A stretch of 64,000 bases of DNA from NCBI GenBank assembly GCA_017644045.1, contig JAEPMI010000001.1:736470-800469 (forward strand), in the 5' to 3' direction. Source of the stretch: Deltaproteobacteria bacterium. Its GTDB lineage: Bacteria; Myxococcota_A; Polyangia; Polyangiales; Houyiibacteriaceae. Made by a program: the position numbers and the translations under genes. Below, piece after piece: positions 50,844-60,510 of the stretch. Under the pieces are notes generated by a model that searched no databases, was not told where the DNA came from, and worked only from the letters and a program-made list of their open reading frames with translations. The stretch's first letter is position 1; each line of letters begins with the position of its first letter.

Positions 50844-52867
50844 TGCGCTGGTTGCTCGCGCTCGTGATGCTCGGCGGCTGCTCGCTGATCAACGACCCCG
50901 ACTGGAACGAGGACGCGCCGCCCTTCGACGGCGGTCACGACATGGGCGACGGCGGCGTGCCCGACGGCGGGGACATGGAGATCCCCGACGGCGGCGACAT
51001 GAGCCCGGACATGGGCCGACCCAGCGAGCTCTGCGGTGTCGAGGGTGACGAGGACATGGATGGCCTCGAGGACTGCGCCGACTTCGACTGCGTCGACGAT
51101 CCCGCCTGCTGCGGCGGCGGCGTCCCGGTCTTCGATGTCACGTCGTGGAACACCACCGAGATCAACCGCATGTTGCGTCTCCCGAGCAGCACGCCTCCGA
51201 CCATCAGCACCTCGGACGGCCAGATCACGCGCTTCGATCCCAACCGCACGGCCGCCGCGATGTTCCCGGAGTGCATGCCGCTCGCGCTCGGCGCGACCAT
51301 GTCGGTGGACTTCTATCCGCAGCCCGACCAAGAAGGCTTCAACTGTGGCGGTGCCGGCCAATGCGACGAGTTCGTCCAGTGGGTCCTGGCACCCGCGGAT
51401 GACATCGGCGTCGCGGGTGAGCTGCTCGACGAGCTCTCGGTGCGCGTCTACCCCGGGCTTCGGGTAGAGGTTCGCCGAACCGGGACCGTCCTCGACTCGT
51501 GGCGCCCCGAGGACGCGGCCGCCCCAGGGACCCTCATGACGCTGCTCGTCGAGGTAGGCCCCGCGCTCGACGACGCGATGGTCCCAGTGCTCCGAGCGTC
51601 GATCCGAATCGGGTACTCCGGCGAGGAGCACATGTTCTCCACCGACGCGATCCGCATCAGCGACCTGCTCGACGAGCCCGGATGCGAAGAGGTCCCCGGC
51701 TTGTACATGGCGCTCCAGGGCCAGGGAACGAATGCCGGACAGATCGGCGTCACCTTCGCCGGCACGCTGAGCTGCCCGAACCCCGCGCAGTTCGCCCCAC
51801 CCACCGATGCCCGGCCGCTCACCCGCGTCGAGCTCGACTGGGACACCAGCTTCACCTTCGGCGGCATCGAGTCGCCGACGATCGTCAGCGAAGGCGAGAC
51901 CGACCCCTTCTGGCACGTGATGGCCTCCGGCTCGAACGACCAGCTCGAGCTCGAGCAAGGCGACTTCCGCGTGGGCCACGCCATCGGCCACGCGAGCTCG
52001 TCGTTCTGGAACCAGCCGACCTGGCCGCTCAGCTCGGAGGGCGCGCGCTACGGCGACGACCCGCCGTCGTGCGCGTCGATGCCCCTGAGCTGTCCGAGCG
52101 ATCCGATCGGCAGCGTGCGCGATCCCTTCCTGCTCGACATCGGCGAGGGCAACGGCATCTACGCGTTCGCGCGCGAGGTCGTGCCCTTCATGCGCCCGCA
52201 CGGCCTCTACGTCGCCGTCGGCGCGCTCAACGTCACGGACGGGCTCACGCCGACCGAAGTGCTCCGGCCCGGTGACGTCGGCGACGGATCGGAGTGCGAG
52301 TCGCTCCGCGATCCGGCCCTCGTACCGACCGGCGACGACGACCACTACTGGCTCTTCTACACCTGCGAGCAGGCCGCCGGTCGCTCGACCATTCGCGCCG
52401 CGCGCCTCGACTTCTTCGGGAGCATCTCCGTCGAGGACGACACCGACGCCGAGGTCCTCGCGCCCGGCGACGTGCAGGCCTTTGGCGCGACCGCGGTGCG
52501 TGGCCCCGAGCCGCTGGTGGCCACCGAAGCGGACCGCGACGTGATCCGCGTGTGGTTCATCGGGCTCGACCGCGACTTCGAAGCGTCGATCGGCGTCGCC
52601 ATCGCCGACGTGAAGAACCTGAGCACCACCACCACGGCGCCGGAGCTGACGCCCTACCCGGCCAACCCCGTGTTGCAGCCGACCGACCGCTCCCTCGATT
52701 GCGCGACGCGCGTCTGCGAGATCTACGGCTTCGCGGTCACCGACTCGCCGGACGACACGCGCGCCGGGCTGCTGCGAATGCTCGTGGCACGACGAGTGCA
52801 AGTTCCAGGAGCGGGACGCTTTTTCGACCTCTTCCCTCTCGAGCAAGCCTGGGACCCGCTGCAGTAG
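50843..52867 (+). CDS. large lipoprotein with Cys-rich head and GH43-like propeller region (first in the tandem series)
   Basis: The signal ends LGGC (Cys13), then a DMGDGGVPDGG linker and a DGLEDCADFDCVDDPACC calcium/Cys motif, as in the next lipoproteins. Residues 110-330 look like a concanavalin-type sandwich. The second half has glycosidase-propeller signatures (CESLRDPALVPTGDDDHYWLFYT, RVWFIGLDRDFEASIG), typical of GH43/GH32-like five-bladed folds. Hydrolase activity is not shown. Translationally coupled to the PEGA gene. Confidence 0.82.
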   Translation: MRWLLALVMLGGCSLINDPDWNEDAPPFDGGHDMGDGGVPDGGDMEIPDGGDMSPDMGRPSELCGVEGDEDMDGLEDCADFDCVDDPACCGGGVPVFDVTSWNTTEINRMLRLPSSTPPTISTSDGQITRFDPNRTAAAMFPECMPLALGATMSVDFYPQPDQEGFNCGGAGQCDEFVQWVLAPADDIGVAGELLDELSVRVYPGLRVEVRRTGTVLDSWRPEDAAAPGTLMTLLVEVGPALDDAMVPVLRASIRIGYSGEEHMFSTDAIRISDLLDEPGCEEVPGLYMALQGQGTNAGQIGVTFAGTLSCPNPAQFAPPTDARPLTRVELDWDTSFTFGGIESPTIVSEGETDPFWHVMASGSNDQLELEQGDFRVGHAIGHASSSFWNQPTWPLSSEGARYGDDPPSCASMPLSCPSDPIGSVRDPFLLDIGEGNGIYAFAREVVPFMRPHGLYVAVGALNVTDGLTPTEVLRPGDVGDGSECESLRDPALVPTGDDDHYWLFYTCEQAAGRSTIRAARLDFFGSISVEDDTDAEVLAPGDVQAFGATAVRGPEPLVATEADRDVIRVWFIGLDRDFEASIGVAIADVKNLSTTTTAPELTPYPANPVLQPTDRSLDCATRVCEIYGFAVTDSPDDTRAGLLRMLVARRVQVPGAGRFFDLFPLEQAWDPLQ

Positions 52868-52935
52868 ACCAGCCCGAGATCACCGAGGAAACGCGCCCGA
52901 AGCCACGAATGGAAGCCCCCGAAACCCACTGAGTC

Positions 52936-54696
52936 ATGTTGCGCCGCCTCCTGATCCTGATGCCCGGATTGCTCGCCTCGAGCGTCGCGCTCCTGCATCT
53001 CGGGTGTGGGGACGACGGTACGCGCCCCCTGACCGCCGACATGTCGCCGACGGATCGGGTCGACGCCGGCCAGAGCGCCGACATGGCGCAGGAGCCCGGC
53101 GCGGACCTCGGGGCGCCCTCCCCGGAAGACGACGGCTATCCGGCGAACCCCAACACTGGCTTCGAGCTCGACAGCGCCGAGGGACCGGCCGCCCGGAGCA
53201 GCTGCTACCGCGACGACGACACCACGCTCGAATGCACCGACGTGCTCTGCGGCGAGCTCCCCGTCTGCTGCGTCGGCGCGACCCGCGAAGGCTGCTGCGC
53301 CGGCACCGACCGGGTGCCCTCGACGCTCATCGGCGGCACCGACTGCACGAGCATCGGCTGCCTCGGGGCGGACGCGCGAGCGTTCGGTGTTCCCGGCCCG
53401 AGCTTCGACATGGGCCTCGTGACGGGCGGCGACGCGACCGGTGATGGCGGGGTCGTGTTCGACACGCCGGTCGATCTCCGGAACCAGTCGGTGGTGCTGG
53501 AGGCCGTGGTCGCGCCGCCGACCGCCGACTGCGACGACGGCTGCTTCGAGACCGTCGCGCTCGCCATCCTGAGGGAGGCCCCGCCGTCGGGCGAGACCGT
53601 GCTCGTCCAACCGATGGCCGCGCTCCGCTACTCCGGCGCGAACGACCGGATGCTCCTCGAAGCCGGCGGCGAGATCCTCCACCGTTTCACGGAAGCGCCC
53701 GCCGCGACGTGGCGCTTCGAGGCGACGCCCGAGGGCACGCTCCGAGTGCTTCGCGACGGCACCGAGGTGCTCTCGCTCCCGAACCGGGTCGTCCCCGGGG
53801 TGGTCTACGCGGCGATCGTCGGCCGCACTCGGAACCCGAGCGCATCGGGCGGCGAAGCGGCGCACCTCTCCCGGCTGTCGATCCGCGTCGACACCTGTGA
53901 CATCCCGACCGGCTGGCTTCGCGGCGCGCCGCTCGAGTTCACCGAAGCGCCCGGCCCCGACATCGGGCGACCGAGCCTGCTGCTCGGCGACCCCTCGCTG
54001 CTCGCGTTCGACGAGGGTGGCGCGCTGCGCCTCTACCGGCAGTCGGTGTCCGGTCGCTTCGATCCGGTCGCCCTGACCGCCCCGGCCGACGTGGTTCGCG
54101 ACCCGGAGCTCGTCGATCCCGCGGCGCCGTGGGTGCTCGCGCTCGGCGACGACGGCGCGGTGCTGGCTGGCGGGCTCGCCGACCTCGAGACCGCCCCGGT
54201 GTTGACCTGGTCGGAGCTCGTCCCCGGCTGTGACGGATGCGAACGCTCCAGCCCGACGACCGCGACGGCGTTCTCCGGAGACCGGGTGCTGCTCTTCCTC
54301 GAAGACGGGTACCCGCGGCTCCATGTCGCGAGCCTCGATGGCGCGGGGTACGTCGAAGTGCCTCGGCTCAGCGCCGTCATCGAGGAGCTCACGCGCCCCT
54401 CGCGCGACGAACGGCTCACGGGTGTGTCGCTCGTGCTGCGCGACTCCGCATGGCACCTGCACGCGACCTATGCCCGCGGCACCCGCTCGCTGGTGCGGCT
54501 CTTCGTCTCGGAGGAGCTCGTGGTGTGGCGCGCGCTCGGCCAGGTCTTCGGTCCCTCGGGTGAGGGCTTCGATGCGCTCCAGGTCTGGAGCTTCGCTGTC
54601 GCCAACGGCCGGGACGAGGGTGCGCTGCGCGCCGTCTATCGTGGCAGCGACGGGGTCGATCCCACCATCGGCACCACCACCCGCCCGGCGCCGTGA
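52936..54696 (+). CDS. large lipoprotein, paralogue in the tandem series (second)
   Basis: A signal ending LHLGC (Cys24) is followed by an Asp/Met/Ala linker, a Cys-rich head (CTDVLCGELPVCC, GCCAG), a sandwich domain ending TRNPSASGGEAAHLSRLSI, and a propeller with FVSEELVVWRALGQVF, the SxDLxxW-type blade of GH43-like folds. The calcium-type DGxDNDxDG stretch of its neighbours is degenerate here. Function unknown; probably a surface glycan-binding protein. It lies 68 bp after the previous gene. Confidence 0.82.
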   Translation: MLRRLLILMPGLLASSVALLHLGCGDDGTRPLTADMSPTDRVDAGQSADMAQEPGADLGAPSPEDDGYPANPNTGFELDSAEGPAARSSCYRDDDTTLECTDVLCGELPVCCVGATREGCCAGTDRVPSTLIGGTDCTSIGCLGADARAFGVPGPSFDMGLVTGGDATGDGGVVFDTPVDLRNQSVVLEAVVAPPTADCDDGCFETVALAILREAPPSGETVLVQPMAALRYSGANDRMLLEAGGEILHRFTEAPAATWRFEATPEGTLRVLRDGTEVLSLPNRVVPGVVYAAIVGRTRNPSASGGEAAHLSRLSIRVDTCDIPTGWLRGAPLEFTEAPGPDIGRPSLLLGDPSLLAFDEGGALRLYRQSVSGRFDPVALTAPADVVRDPELVDPAAPWVLALGDDGAVLAGGLADLETAPVLTWSELVPGCDGCERSSPTTATAFSGDRVLLFLEDGYPRLHVASLDGAGYVEVPRLSAVIEELTRPSRDERLTGVSLVLRDSAWHLHATYARGTRSLVRLFVSEELVVWRALGQVFGPSGEGFDALQVWSFAVANGRDEGALRAVYRGSDGVDPTIGTTTRPAP

Positions 54697-54747
54697 GCCG
54701 GACGCCATGCGCCGCGATCGGGCAGATCCGCCCGGTCGGCACGCCGT

Positions 54748-54762
54748 GGCACAAGGATGGCG
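54748..54762 (+). promoter_or_regulatory. weak sigma-54-like site
   Basis: TGGCAC-N5-TGGC has the right spacing of GG and GC but a poorer -12 box. It sits about 100 bp upstream of the third lipoprotein gene, in a 166-bp gap, and could let the last two genes be expressed separately. Confidence 0.25.
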
Positions 54763-54862
54763 CCAGAAAACATCAATGATTCCGGCGTTCGAGTCCTGGC
54801 ACGGTTGGCACGCGTCATGATCTCTCCTCGGGTGGGGCAGACTCCGTCTGACCCACGGACCG

Positions 54863-56632
54863 ATGACTCGCCGCACCACATTCTCGCTGCTCCTGCTCGC
54901 GCTCGCCGGCTGCGCCGAGGTCGGCGGTGACGAGGGGATTCGCGCGGACGACGATCCCGGCGGTCGCAGCGATGGGGGCATCGGCGCCCGGGACATGAGC
55001 AGCGCCCCGGACGCCGGCCCCGCCGCGGACCAGGGGACGTCGCCGCCCGTCTCCAGCTACACGGGCATTCCCGCGGCCGACCCCGACTCCATCCGGGTGG
55101 GCGGCGAGAGCGCGACCGACGACGCCTTGAACGACACCCGCTCCTGCTACGACGGCGAGGACAACGACGCGGACAGCGCGGTCGACTGTGCGGACCCGGC
55201 CTGCTTCCCGGTCGCCAGCTGCTGCGTGAGCAGCGGCCGCGCGGAGTGCTGCACGGCGCCCGAGGTCATCGCGGACCAGAGCTTCGACGCCTGCTCCGAT
55301 CCGGCCGGTTGCCTCGACGCCACCGTCTTCGGCTCGCCGGAGCCCTTCGTCTCGGGCGGGGCGCTCGCGATGGGCGGGGACTCGCTCTACGACTCGGGCG
55401 TGCTCGTGACCGCGGCGCTCGACCTCCGCGGCGAGCGCGTCGAGCTCGAGGCGACCTTCCGCGACACCACCACTTGCTCCGGCTGTCTCGACGGCGCCGC
55501 GTTCGGCGTCACCGCCCAGGCGAGCCTCGACGATCAGGACCACGTCGAGCCGCTGGTCGCGCTCCAGCGGAACGCGGGTGGCGACGTCCGGCTGCGCGTC
55601 GGACCGCGCACCCTGCAGAGCTTCGTCGTCACGGAGGGCCAGCCCTTCACCCTCGTGCTGCGACCGGACGGAGTCGGAGAGGTCAGCCACGCCGGAACCA
55701 CCCACTCGTTCGCGCACACCGTCGGTCGCGTCGTGCATGCGGTGGCGTGGGGCTACTCGAGCAACCCGTCCGCCTCCGCTCCCGAGGGCGTGTTCCTGGA
55801 CGACCTCTCGATCGCGCGGTCGCGCTGTGGCGCCGCCAACGGTTGGCGCGACCGCGCGCCCACCGGCGCGGACGAAGGGCGTCTGATGGGCATCGGCGCC
55901 GCGACCGACGCGAGCGGAACCCACTGGCTGGCGCTCGACGACATGGACGGCCTGGCGATCGGCACCATCGACGAGAGCGGCGCCTTCGACCCGCAGCCGC
56001 TCGAGGTGGGCACCATCCCGTGGGGCAACGATCCACGCGGCTGGGGCCTCACTCACGACGGCACCGATCTCTGGCTCACCTTCCTCGCCGACGTCGGGGA
56101 GCTCGAGACCGCCTTCGGCCGCGCGCGGCTGAACGGCGACACCTTCGAGCCGGAGTCCGAGCCCTTCTTCCAACCCAGCGCGGCCGTGGCGCACGTTCGC
56201 TGGGTGGTCGCTCGCGGTCACGAGCTGCTGGTCGTCGACGACGGCGCCGTGGCCCTCTTCGGGCGCGGCCCCCAGGTGCCCGGGGCCGAGGACGTGTGGG
56301 TCCGGCTCGACTCGGACCTGCGGGCGCTCACCACGGGCGCGCATCAGCCCGACCTGCATCTGACCCGTGAAGGCGTCTGGCTGCTGCACGTCGCCCGGCC
56401 GATGGGCACTCGCTGGGTCGTGGAGCTCTTCGCGTCGGACGAGCTGGTCGCGTGGCGGCCGATGGGGGTCGTGCTCGCCGGTAGCGGTGACCTCGAAGAC
56501 TTCGATGGTCTCGGCGCGAGCGCGCCAGCGGTGGTCACCGAGGGCGACGCCCTGCAGCTCTACTACGTCGGTCACGGCCCCTCGGAGCAGTTGCTGGGCG
56601 GCGTTCGCCGTTGGCTGGGAGCCCCCCGATGA
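54863..56632 (+). CDS. large lipoprotein, paralogue in the tandem series (third)
   Basis: The signal ends ALAGC (Cys17). The head has CYDGEDNDADSAVDCADP, a DxDxDG-type calcium stretch within cysteines, then CCVSSGRAECC. The sandwich domain contains GDSLYDSGVLVTAALDLRG and ends SSNPSASAPEG; the propeller has FASDELVAWRPMGVVL and LYYVGHGPSEQL. All three elements recur in the next gene, so these are paralogues. Its stop overlaps the next start (ATGA). Confidence 0.84.
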   Translation: MTRRTTFSLLLLALAGCAEVGGDEGIRADDDPGGRSDGGIGARDMSSAPDAGPAADQGTSPPVSSYTGIPAADPDSIRVGGESATDDALNDTRSCYDGEDNDADSAVDCADPACFPVASCCVSSGRAECCTAPEVIADQSFDACSDPAGCLDATVFGSPEPFVSGGALAMGGDSLYDSGVLVTAALDLRGERVELEATFRDTTTCSGCLDGAAFGVTAQASLDDQDHVEPLVALQRNAGGDVRLRVGPRTLQSFVVTEGQPFTLVLRPDGVGEVSHAGTTHSFAHTVGRVVHAVAWGYSSNPSASAPEGVFLDDLSIARSRCGAANGWRDRAPTGADEGRLMGIGAATDASGTHWLALDDMDGLAIGTIDESGAFDPQPLEVGTIPWGNDPRGWGLTHDGTDLWLTFLADVGELETAFGRARLNGDTFEPESEPFFQPSAAVAHVRWVVARGHELLVVDDGAVALFGRGPQVPGAEDVWVRLDSDLRALTTGAHQPDLHLTREGVWLLHVARPMGTRWVVELFASDELVAWRPMGVVLAGSGDLEDFDGLGASAPAVVTEGDALQLYYVGHGPSEQLLGGVRRWLGAPR

Positions 56633-58449
56633 ACGTCGGCGTGGTGGTCGGCATGGTGCTGCTCCTGGCGCGCGCCTGCGGTGCGGGGGACACGAGCGAG
56701 GACGCGCCGGACTTCACCGCCGACGCCTTCGGTCCGCCGAGCTCCGACATGGGTGCCGGCCTCTTCGACGGAAGCGCCGGCGGCGACATGGGTCCGTCCG
56801 GGCGCGGAGGACTCTACGCGGACCCTTCGCGCGCCTCAGACGACCTCGGTGAGATGGCGAGCCCGGAGCCGGGCGTGTTCGACGGGGACATCGCGAGCTG
56901 CTTCGACGGCGCGGACTCGGACGACGACGGAGCCGCCGACTGCGCGGACCCCGACTGCGCCGCCACGGTGCGTTCGTGCTGCGCGGGGCGCGGCGACTGC
57001 TGCGCGAGTCCGTCGACCGTGAGCTTCTTCGCCGACCCGTCCGCCCTCGCGAGCTGCGCGAGCGATCCGGCGAGCTGTCTGCCGGCCGCCGGCTTCGGCG
57101 CGCCCGGCCCCTACGTGGCCGACGGTCTGAGCGGCGGCGGCGATGGGGTCTACGACAGCGGGCTGCTCTTCGACGCGACCATCGATCTCGACGCCGAGCG
57201 CGCGAGCCTGACCGCGACCTTCGCGCTGCCCGCCGACTGCGCGGGCGGCTGCATGGAGAGCGTCTCGTTCGGCTTCACCGACCAGGACTCCTTCGACGCG
57301 CAGTCGCACGTCGAGGCCCTGCTCGCGCTCACGCTCTCGCCGAGCCGCGGCGAGGTGTCGCTCCGCGCGGGCGACCGGGTCCTCGCGCGCTTCGCGGCGG
57401 CCGAGGGGGAGTGGTCGGTCCACGCCGCCCCGGACGGCACGGTGGGCGTCGAGTCTCCGACCGGCTCCGAGCCGGTGGGGCCGCGCTTCGTCCCCGCGCG
57501 CGGCGCGCACCCGGTGGTCTGGGGTCACAACGCCAACCCGAGCGCGACCGCCAGCGGCGGCGCCCGGCTGCGATCGTTGGCCCTCCGGCGCGCCCTCTGC
57601 GACATGCCCCGCGCGTGGGCACCGGCGACCGTGGTGAGCGACGGGAGCGGACCGCTCTCCATCGGTGGCCGACCGAGCATCGCGACCCTCGACGACGTGG
57701 ACGTGCTCGCGTGGGCCAGCGACGGTTCGATCCAGCTGGCGGCCGGGTCGAGCGCCGCGGGTGACTGGACGATGGTGACCGGCGTGAGCGGTGGTGAGCT
57801 CGAGCGCTTCTCCGGACCGGAGCTCGTGCCGCTCGCGCCGCTCGGTGGCGAGGGGCTCGCCCTCTTCATGGCGCGTGAGGGCGACGATCCCGGCATCGTT
57901 CGGGCCACTGGCAACCTCGGCGATGGCTTCGGCGACGCCGCACTGGTGCTCCAACCCTCGCGCATCGGGGCCACGCGGCTCACGGCGCCGACGCTCGCCG
58001 TGCGGAACGCCGACCCCGCGCTGGTGATGGTCGCGTGGGCCGAGGGCGCGAACCGTCAGCTCCACGCCTTCAGCAGCGGCGACGTTGGGGAGACCTGGGA
58101 GGCGCGCGGCGCGCTCGCGCTCCCGGAGCTCGACGACGTCGAGGAGCTCGGCGCGCCTTCGCTCACGGTCCAGAACGGGACCTACCTGATCTACCTCCCG
58201 GTCCGCCGGGGGACGCGCTGGCGCATCGCGCAGTTCGTCAGCGACGACCTGCGCTACTGGCGCTTGGTCGACGATCGGGCGTTCACGAGCGGCTCGGAGC
58301 AGCACGCGCCGCTCGGGGCGCGCGACCCCGATGCCCGCGTCTGGGGCGGGGGCGTGGAGCTCTTCTACCTCGGCGTCGACGGGGTCGAGCCGACTCCACT
58401 GCGGACCTGGCGACCGGCCACCGACGACGCGATCCTGCCCGGGAGTTGA
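56629..58449 (+). CDS. large lipoprotein, paralogue in the tandem series (fourth)
   Basis: A signal ending LARAC (Cys17), a DMGAGLFDGSAGGDMG linker, the calcium/Cys head (CFDGADSDDDGAADCADP), a sandwich domain (GGDGVYDSGLLFDATIDLDAE split as GVYDSGLLFDA) with NANPSATASGG, and a propeller with FVSDDLRYWRLVDD. It matches the previous gene over its whole length at the level of motifs. Start is ATG 56629, coupled to the upstream stop. Probably surface exposed; activity unknown. Confidence 0.84.
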   Translation: MNVGVVVGMVLLLARACGAGDTSEDAPDFTADAFGPPSSDMGAGLFDGSAGGDMGPSGRGGLYADPSRASDDLGEMASPEPGVFDGDIASCFDGADSDDDGAADCADPDCAATVRSCCAGRGDCCASPSTVSFFADPSALASCASDPASCLPAAGFGAPGPYVADGLSGGGDGVYDSGLLFDATIDLDAERASLTATFALPADCAGGCMESVSFGFTDQDSFDAQSHVEALLALTLSPSRGEVSLRAGDRVLARFAAAEGEWSVHAAPDGTVGVESPTGSEPVGPRFVPARGAHPVVWGHNANPSATASGGARLRSLALRRALCDMPRAWAPATVVSDGSGPLSIGGRPSIATLDDVDVLAWASDGSIQLAAGSSAAGDWTMVTGVSGGELERFSGPELVPLAPLGGEGLALFMAREGDDPGIVRATGNLGDGFGDAALVLQPSRIGATRLTAPTLAVRNADPALVMVAWAEGANRQLHAFSSGDVGETWEARGALALPELDDVEELGAPSLTVQNGTYLIYLPVRRGTRWRIAQFVSDDLRYWRLVDDRAFTSGSEQHAPLGARDPDARVWGGGVELFYLGVDGVEPTPLRTWRPATDDAILPGS

Positions 58450-58497
58450 GAGACCTCTCACGGCCGTTTGGCGGGCTGCCCCCCATATGGTGGCTCG

Positions 58498-60510
58498 ATG
58501 ACCTCGCTACGACGGATCGCATGCGTCCTCGCCCTTGCCGGCTGTGGGACGACCAGCACCAACGTTCAGACCCACGAGCCCGAGCCGGAACCCGAACCGG
58601 TGGCCCCGGTGGTGACCGAGGCGCGCAGCTACGACGACTTGGAGCGGCTGCGCTTCAACCAGGTCGCGATGCGGCTGAACCTCCCGCTCTTCTGGACGAC
58701 CGACGCCGACGACGACGGCGCCATCGACCCGAGCGAGGTCCGCTCCCTCGACTTCTACATGAGCGACGAGGTCGCCTGGACCGAGGGCGACTCGTTCACG
58801 ACCACCTTCGACCAGGTCTACGACCTGATCGTGGCGTCGAGCCAGGAGCCCACCCCCGAGGACGCACGGCTCGCGGCGATCCGGCAGGAGCTCGAGTCGA
58901 CCGCGCCGACGCTCATCGAGACCGACCTCGGCGAGATGCCCGCGCCGCATCGCGCGTTCGCGCGTCACATGGCGGTCGTCGCCGCTCACATCGACGCGCT
59001 CTACGCGCGGCAGGTCGGCATGACCGCCATGGCCGGCGACGTTGCCGACGACCCGGCGTCGCGCGCGATCTTCCGCCGCAACTGGGGCCCGCAGTGCCGC
59101 GGCTCCGCGACCGAGTCGATCCCCGAGTGCTCCGCCATCGAGGGCTCGCCGAAGCAGCCGGTCGACGTGTACCCCGCCGAGCTGCAGACCGAGGACGGCT
59201 TCTGCCAGACGCTCGAGGCGCGCGACGACTCGGCCGCGCTGCTCGGTCACTTCACCGTCGTCCGCGCCGGTGAAGACGGCAGCCTGCAAGCGGTGCCGTA
59301 CCACGAGGCGTACGCCGAGCAGATCACGCCGCTGGTCGCGAGCCTGCGCGCCGCGGCCGACGCGATCGCCGCCGACGAGAGCGAAGCGAAGCTCGTCGCC
59401 TACCTGCGCGCCGCCGCGCAGGCCTTCACCGACAACGACTGGGACCCGGCCAACGAGGCGTGGGCCGCGATGAACGCGCAGAACTCGAAGTGGTACGTGC
59501 GCGTCGCGCCGGACGAGGTCTACTGGGATCCGTGCAGCCAGAAGGCGGGCTTCCACCTGACCCTCGCGCTCATCGATCCGGCGTCGCTGCAGTGGCAGGA
59601 GAAGCTGACCCCGCTCCAGGCCGACATGGAGGGCTCGCTCGCGCGGCTCGTGCGCCGCTACCGCGCCCGTGAGGTCTCCTTCCACATGCCGGACTTCATC
59701 CAGATCGTGATCAACGCCGGCGACGACCGCGACCCCTTCGGCGCGACCATCGGTCAGAGTCTGCCGAACTGGGGCCCGGTGGCCGAGGAAGGCCGCGGGC
59801 GCACCGTCGCGATGAGCAACCTCTACGCGGACCCCGACAGCCAGGCGCGTCGCCGCGAGATCGCGTCGTCGCTGCTGACCGAGGAGGCGATGGCCATGCT
59901 CGGTGACGGCACCGACGCCGGCCTGATGTCGACCATTCTCCACGAGGCGACCCACAACCTCGGGCCGACGAGCGCGACGCGCGTGCGCCGGAAGACGCCG
60001 GGCGAGCTCTTCGGCGGTGGGCTGGCCTCGATGCTCGAGGAGTTGAAGGCGCAGACCGGTGCGCTCTTCTTCGTACCGATGCTGGTGGAGAAGGAAGTCA
60101 TCAGCGCCGACGCCGCGCGCGAGACCTACATGGATTCGATCGTCTGGGCCTTCGGCCACATCAGCCGCGGCATGACGACCCCGAGCGGTCAGCGGAAGCC
60201 CTACAGCCAGCTGGCCGCCGTGCAGGTCGGCTTCCTGATGGAGAAGGGCATCCTGAGCTGGGACGCCGAGGCGACCGCCGCCGACGGCGAGAGCCAGGGC
60301 GCGTTCAGCGTGAACCTCGAGAACATGGACGAGGTGGTCACCGAGCTCATGAAGGAGGTCGTCCGCATCAAGGCGACCGGTGACAAGCGGGCCGCCGAGG
60401 CGCTGGCCGACAAGTACGTGCCCGACGACTCACCGGTGCCGCACGAGGAGATCCGCCAGCGCTACCAGCGCTTCCCGCGGACCACCTTCGTCTACGACGT
60501 CCACTACTGA
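58498..60510 (+). CDS. dipeptidyl peptidase III (M49)-like lipoprotein with an EF-hand
   Basis: The signal ends LAGC (Cys16). A perfect EF-hand loop, DADDDGAIDPSE, lies at 69-80. HEATH (482-486) would supply two zinc ligands and SMLEELKAQTGALFF (512-524) the EExxA third ligand typical of M49 peptidases. Length (670 aa) fits M49. The zinc motif is HExxH rather than the HExxGH of eukaryotic DPP III, as in bacterial relatives. It likely removes dipeptides from peptides in the envelope. Convergent and overlapping by 7 bp with the GH5-like gene. Confidence 0.82.
   Translation: MTSLRRIACVLALAGCGTTSTNVQTHEPEPEPEPVAPVVTEARSYDDLERLRFNQVAMRLNLPLFWTTDADDDGAIDPSEVRSLDFYMSDEVAWTEGDSFTTTFDQVYDLIVASSQEPTPEDARLAAIRQELESTAPTLIETDLGEMPAPHRAFARHMAVVAAHIDALYARQVGMTAMAGDVADDPASRAIFRRNWGPQCRGSATESIPECSAIEGSPKQPVDVYPAELQTEDGFCQTLEARDDSAALLGHFTVVRAGEDGSLQAVPYHEAYAEQITPLVASLRAAADAIAADESEAKLVAYLRAAAQAFTDNDWDPANEAWAAMNAQNSKWYVRVAPDEVYWDPCSQKAGFHLTLALIDPASLQWQEKLTPLQADMEGSLARLVRRYRAREVSFHMPDFIQIVINAGDDRDPFGATIGQSLPNWGPVAEEGRGRTVAMSNLYADPDSQARRREIASSLLTEEAMAMLGDGTDAGLMSTILHEATHNLGPTSATRVRRKTPGELFGGGLASMLEELKAQTGALFFVPMLVEKEVISADAARETYMDSIVWAFGHISRGMTTPSGQRKPYSQLAAVQVGFLMEKGILSWDAEATAADGESQGAFSVNLENMDEVVTELMKEVVRIKATGDKRAAEALADKYVPDDSPVPHEEIRQRYQRFPRTTFVYDVHY

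Noticed and set aside
54786-54815. Second sigma-54 promoter at the TGGCACGGTTGGCAC repeat
   Set aside because: The GG and GC elements are eight bases apart instead of ten.
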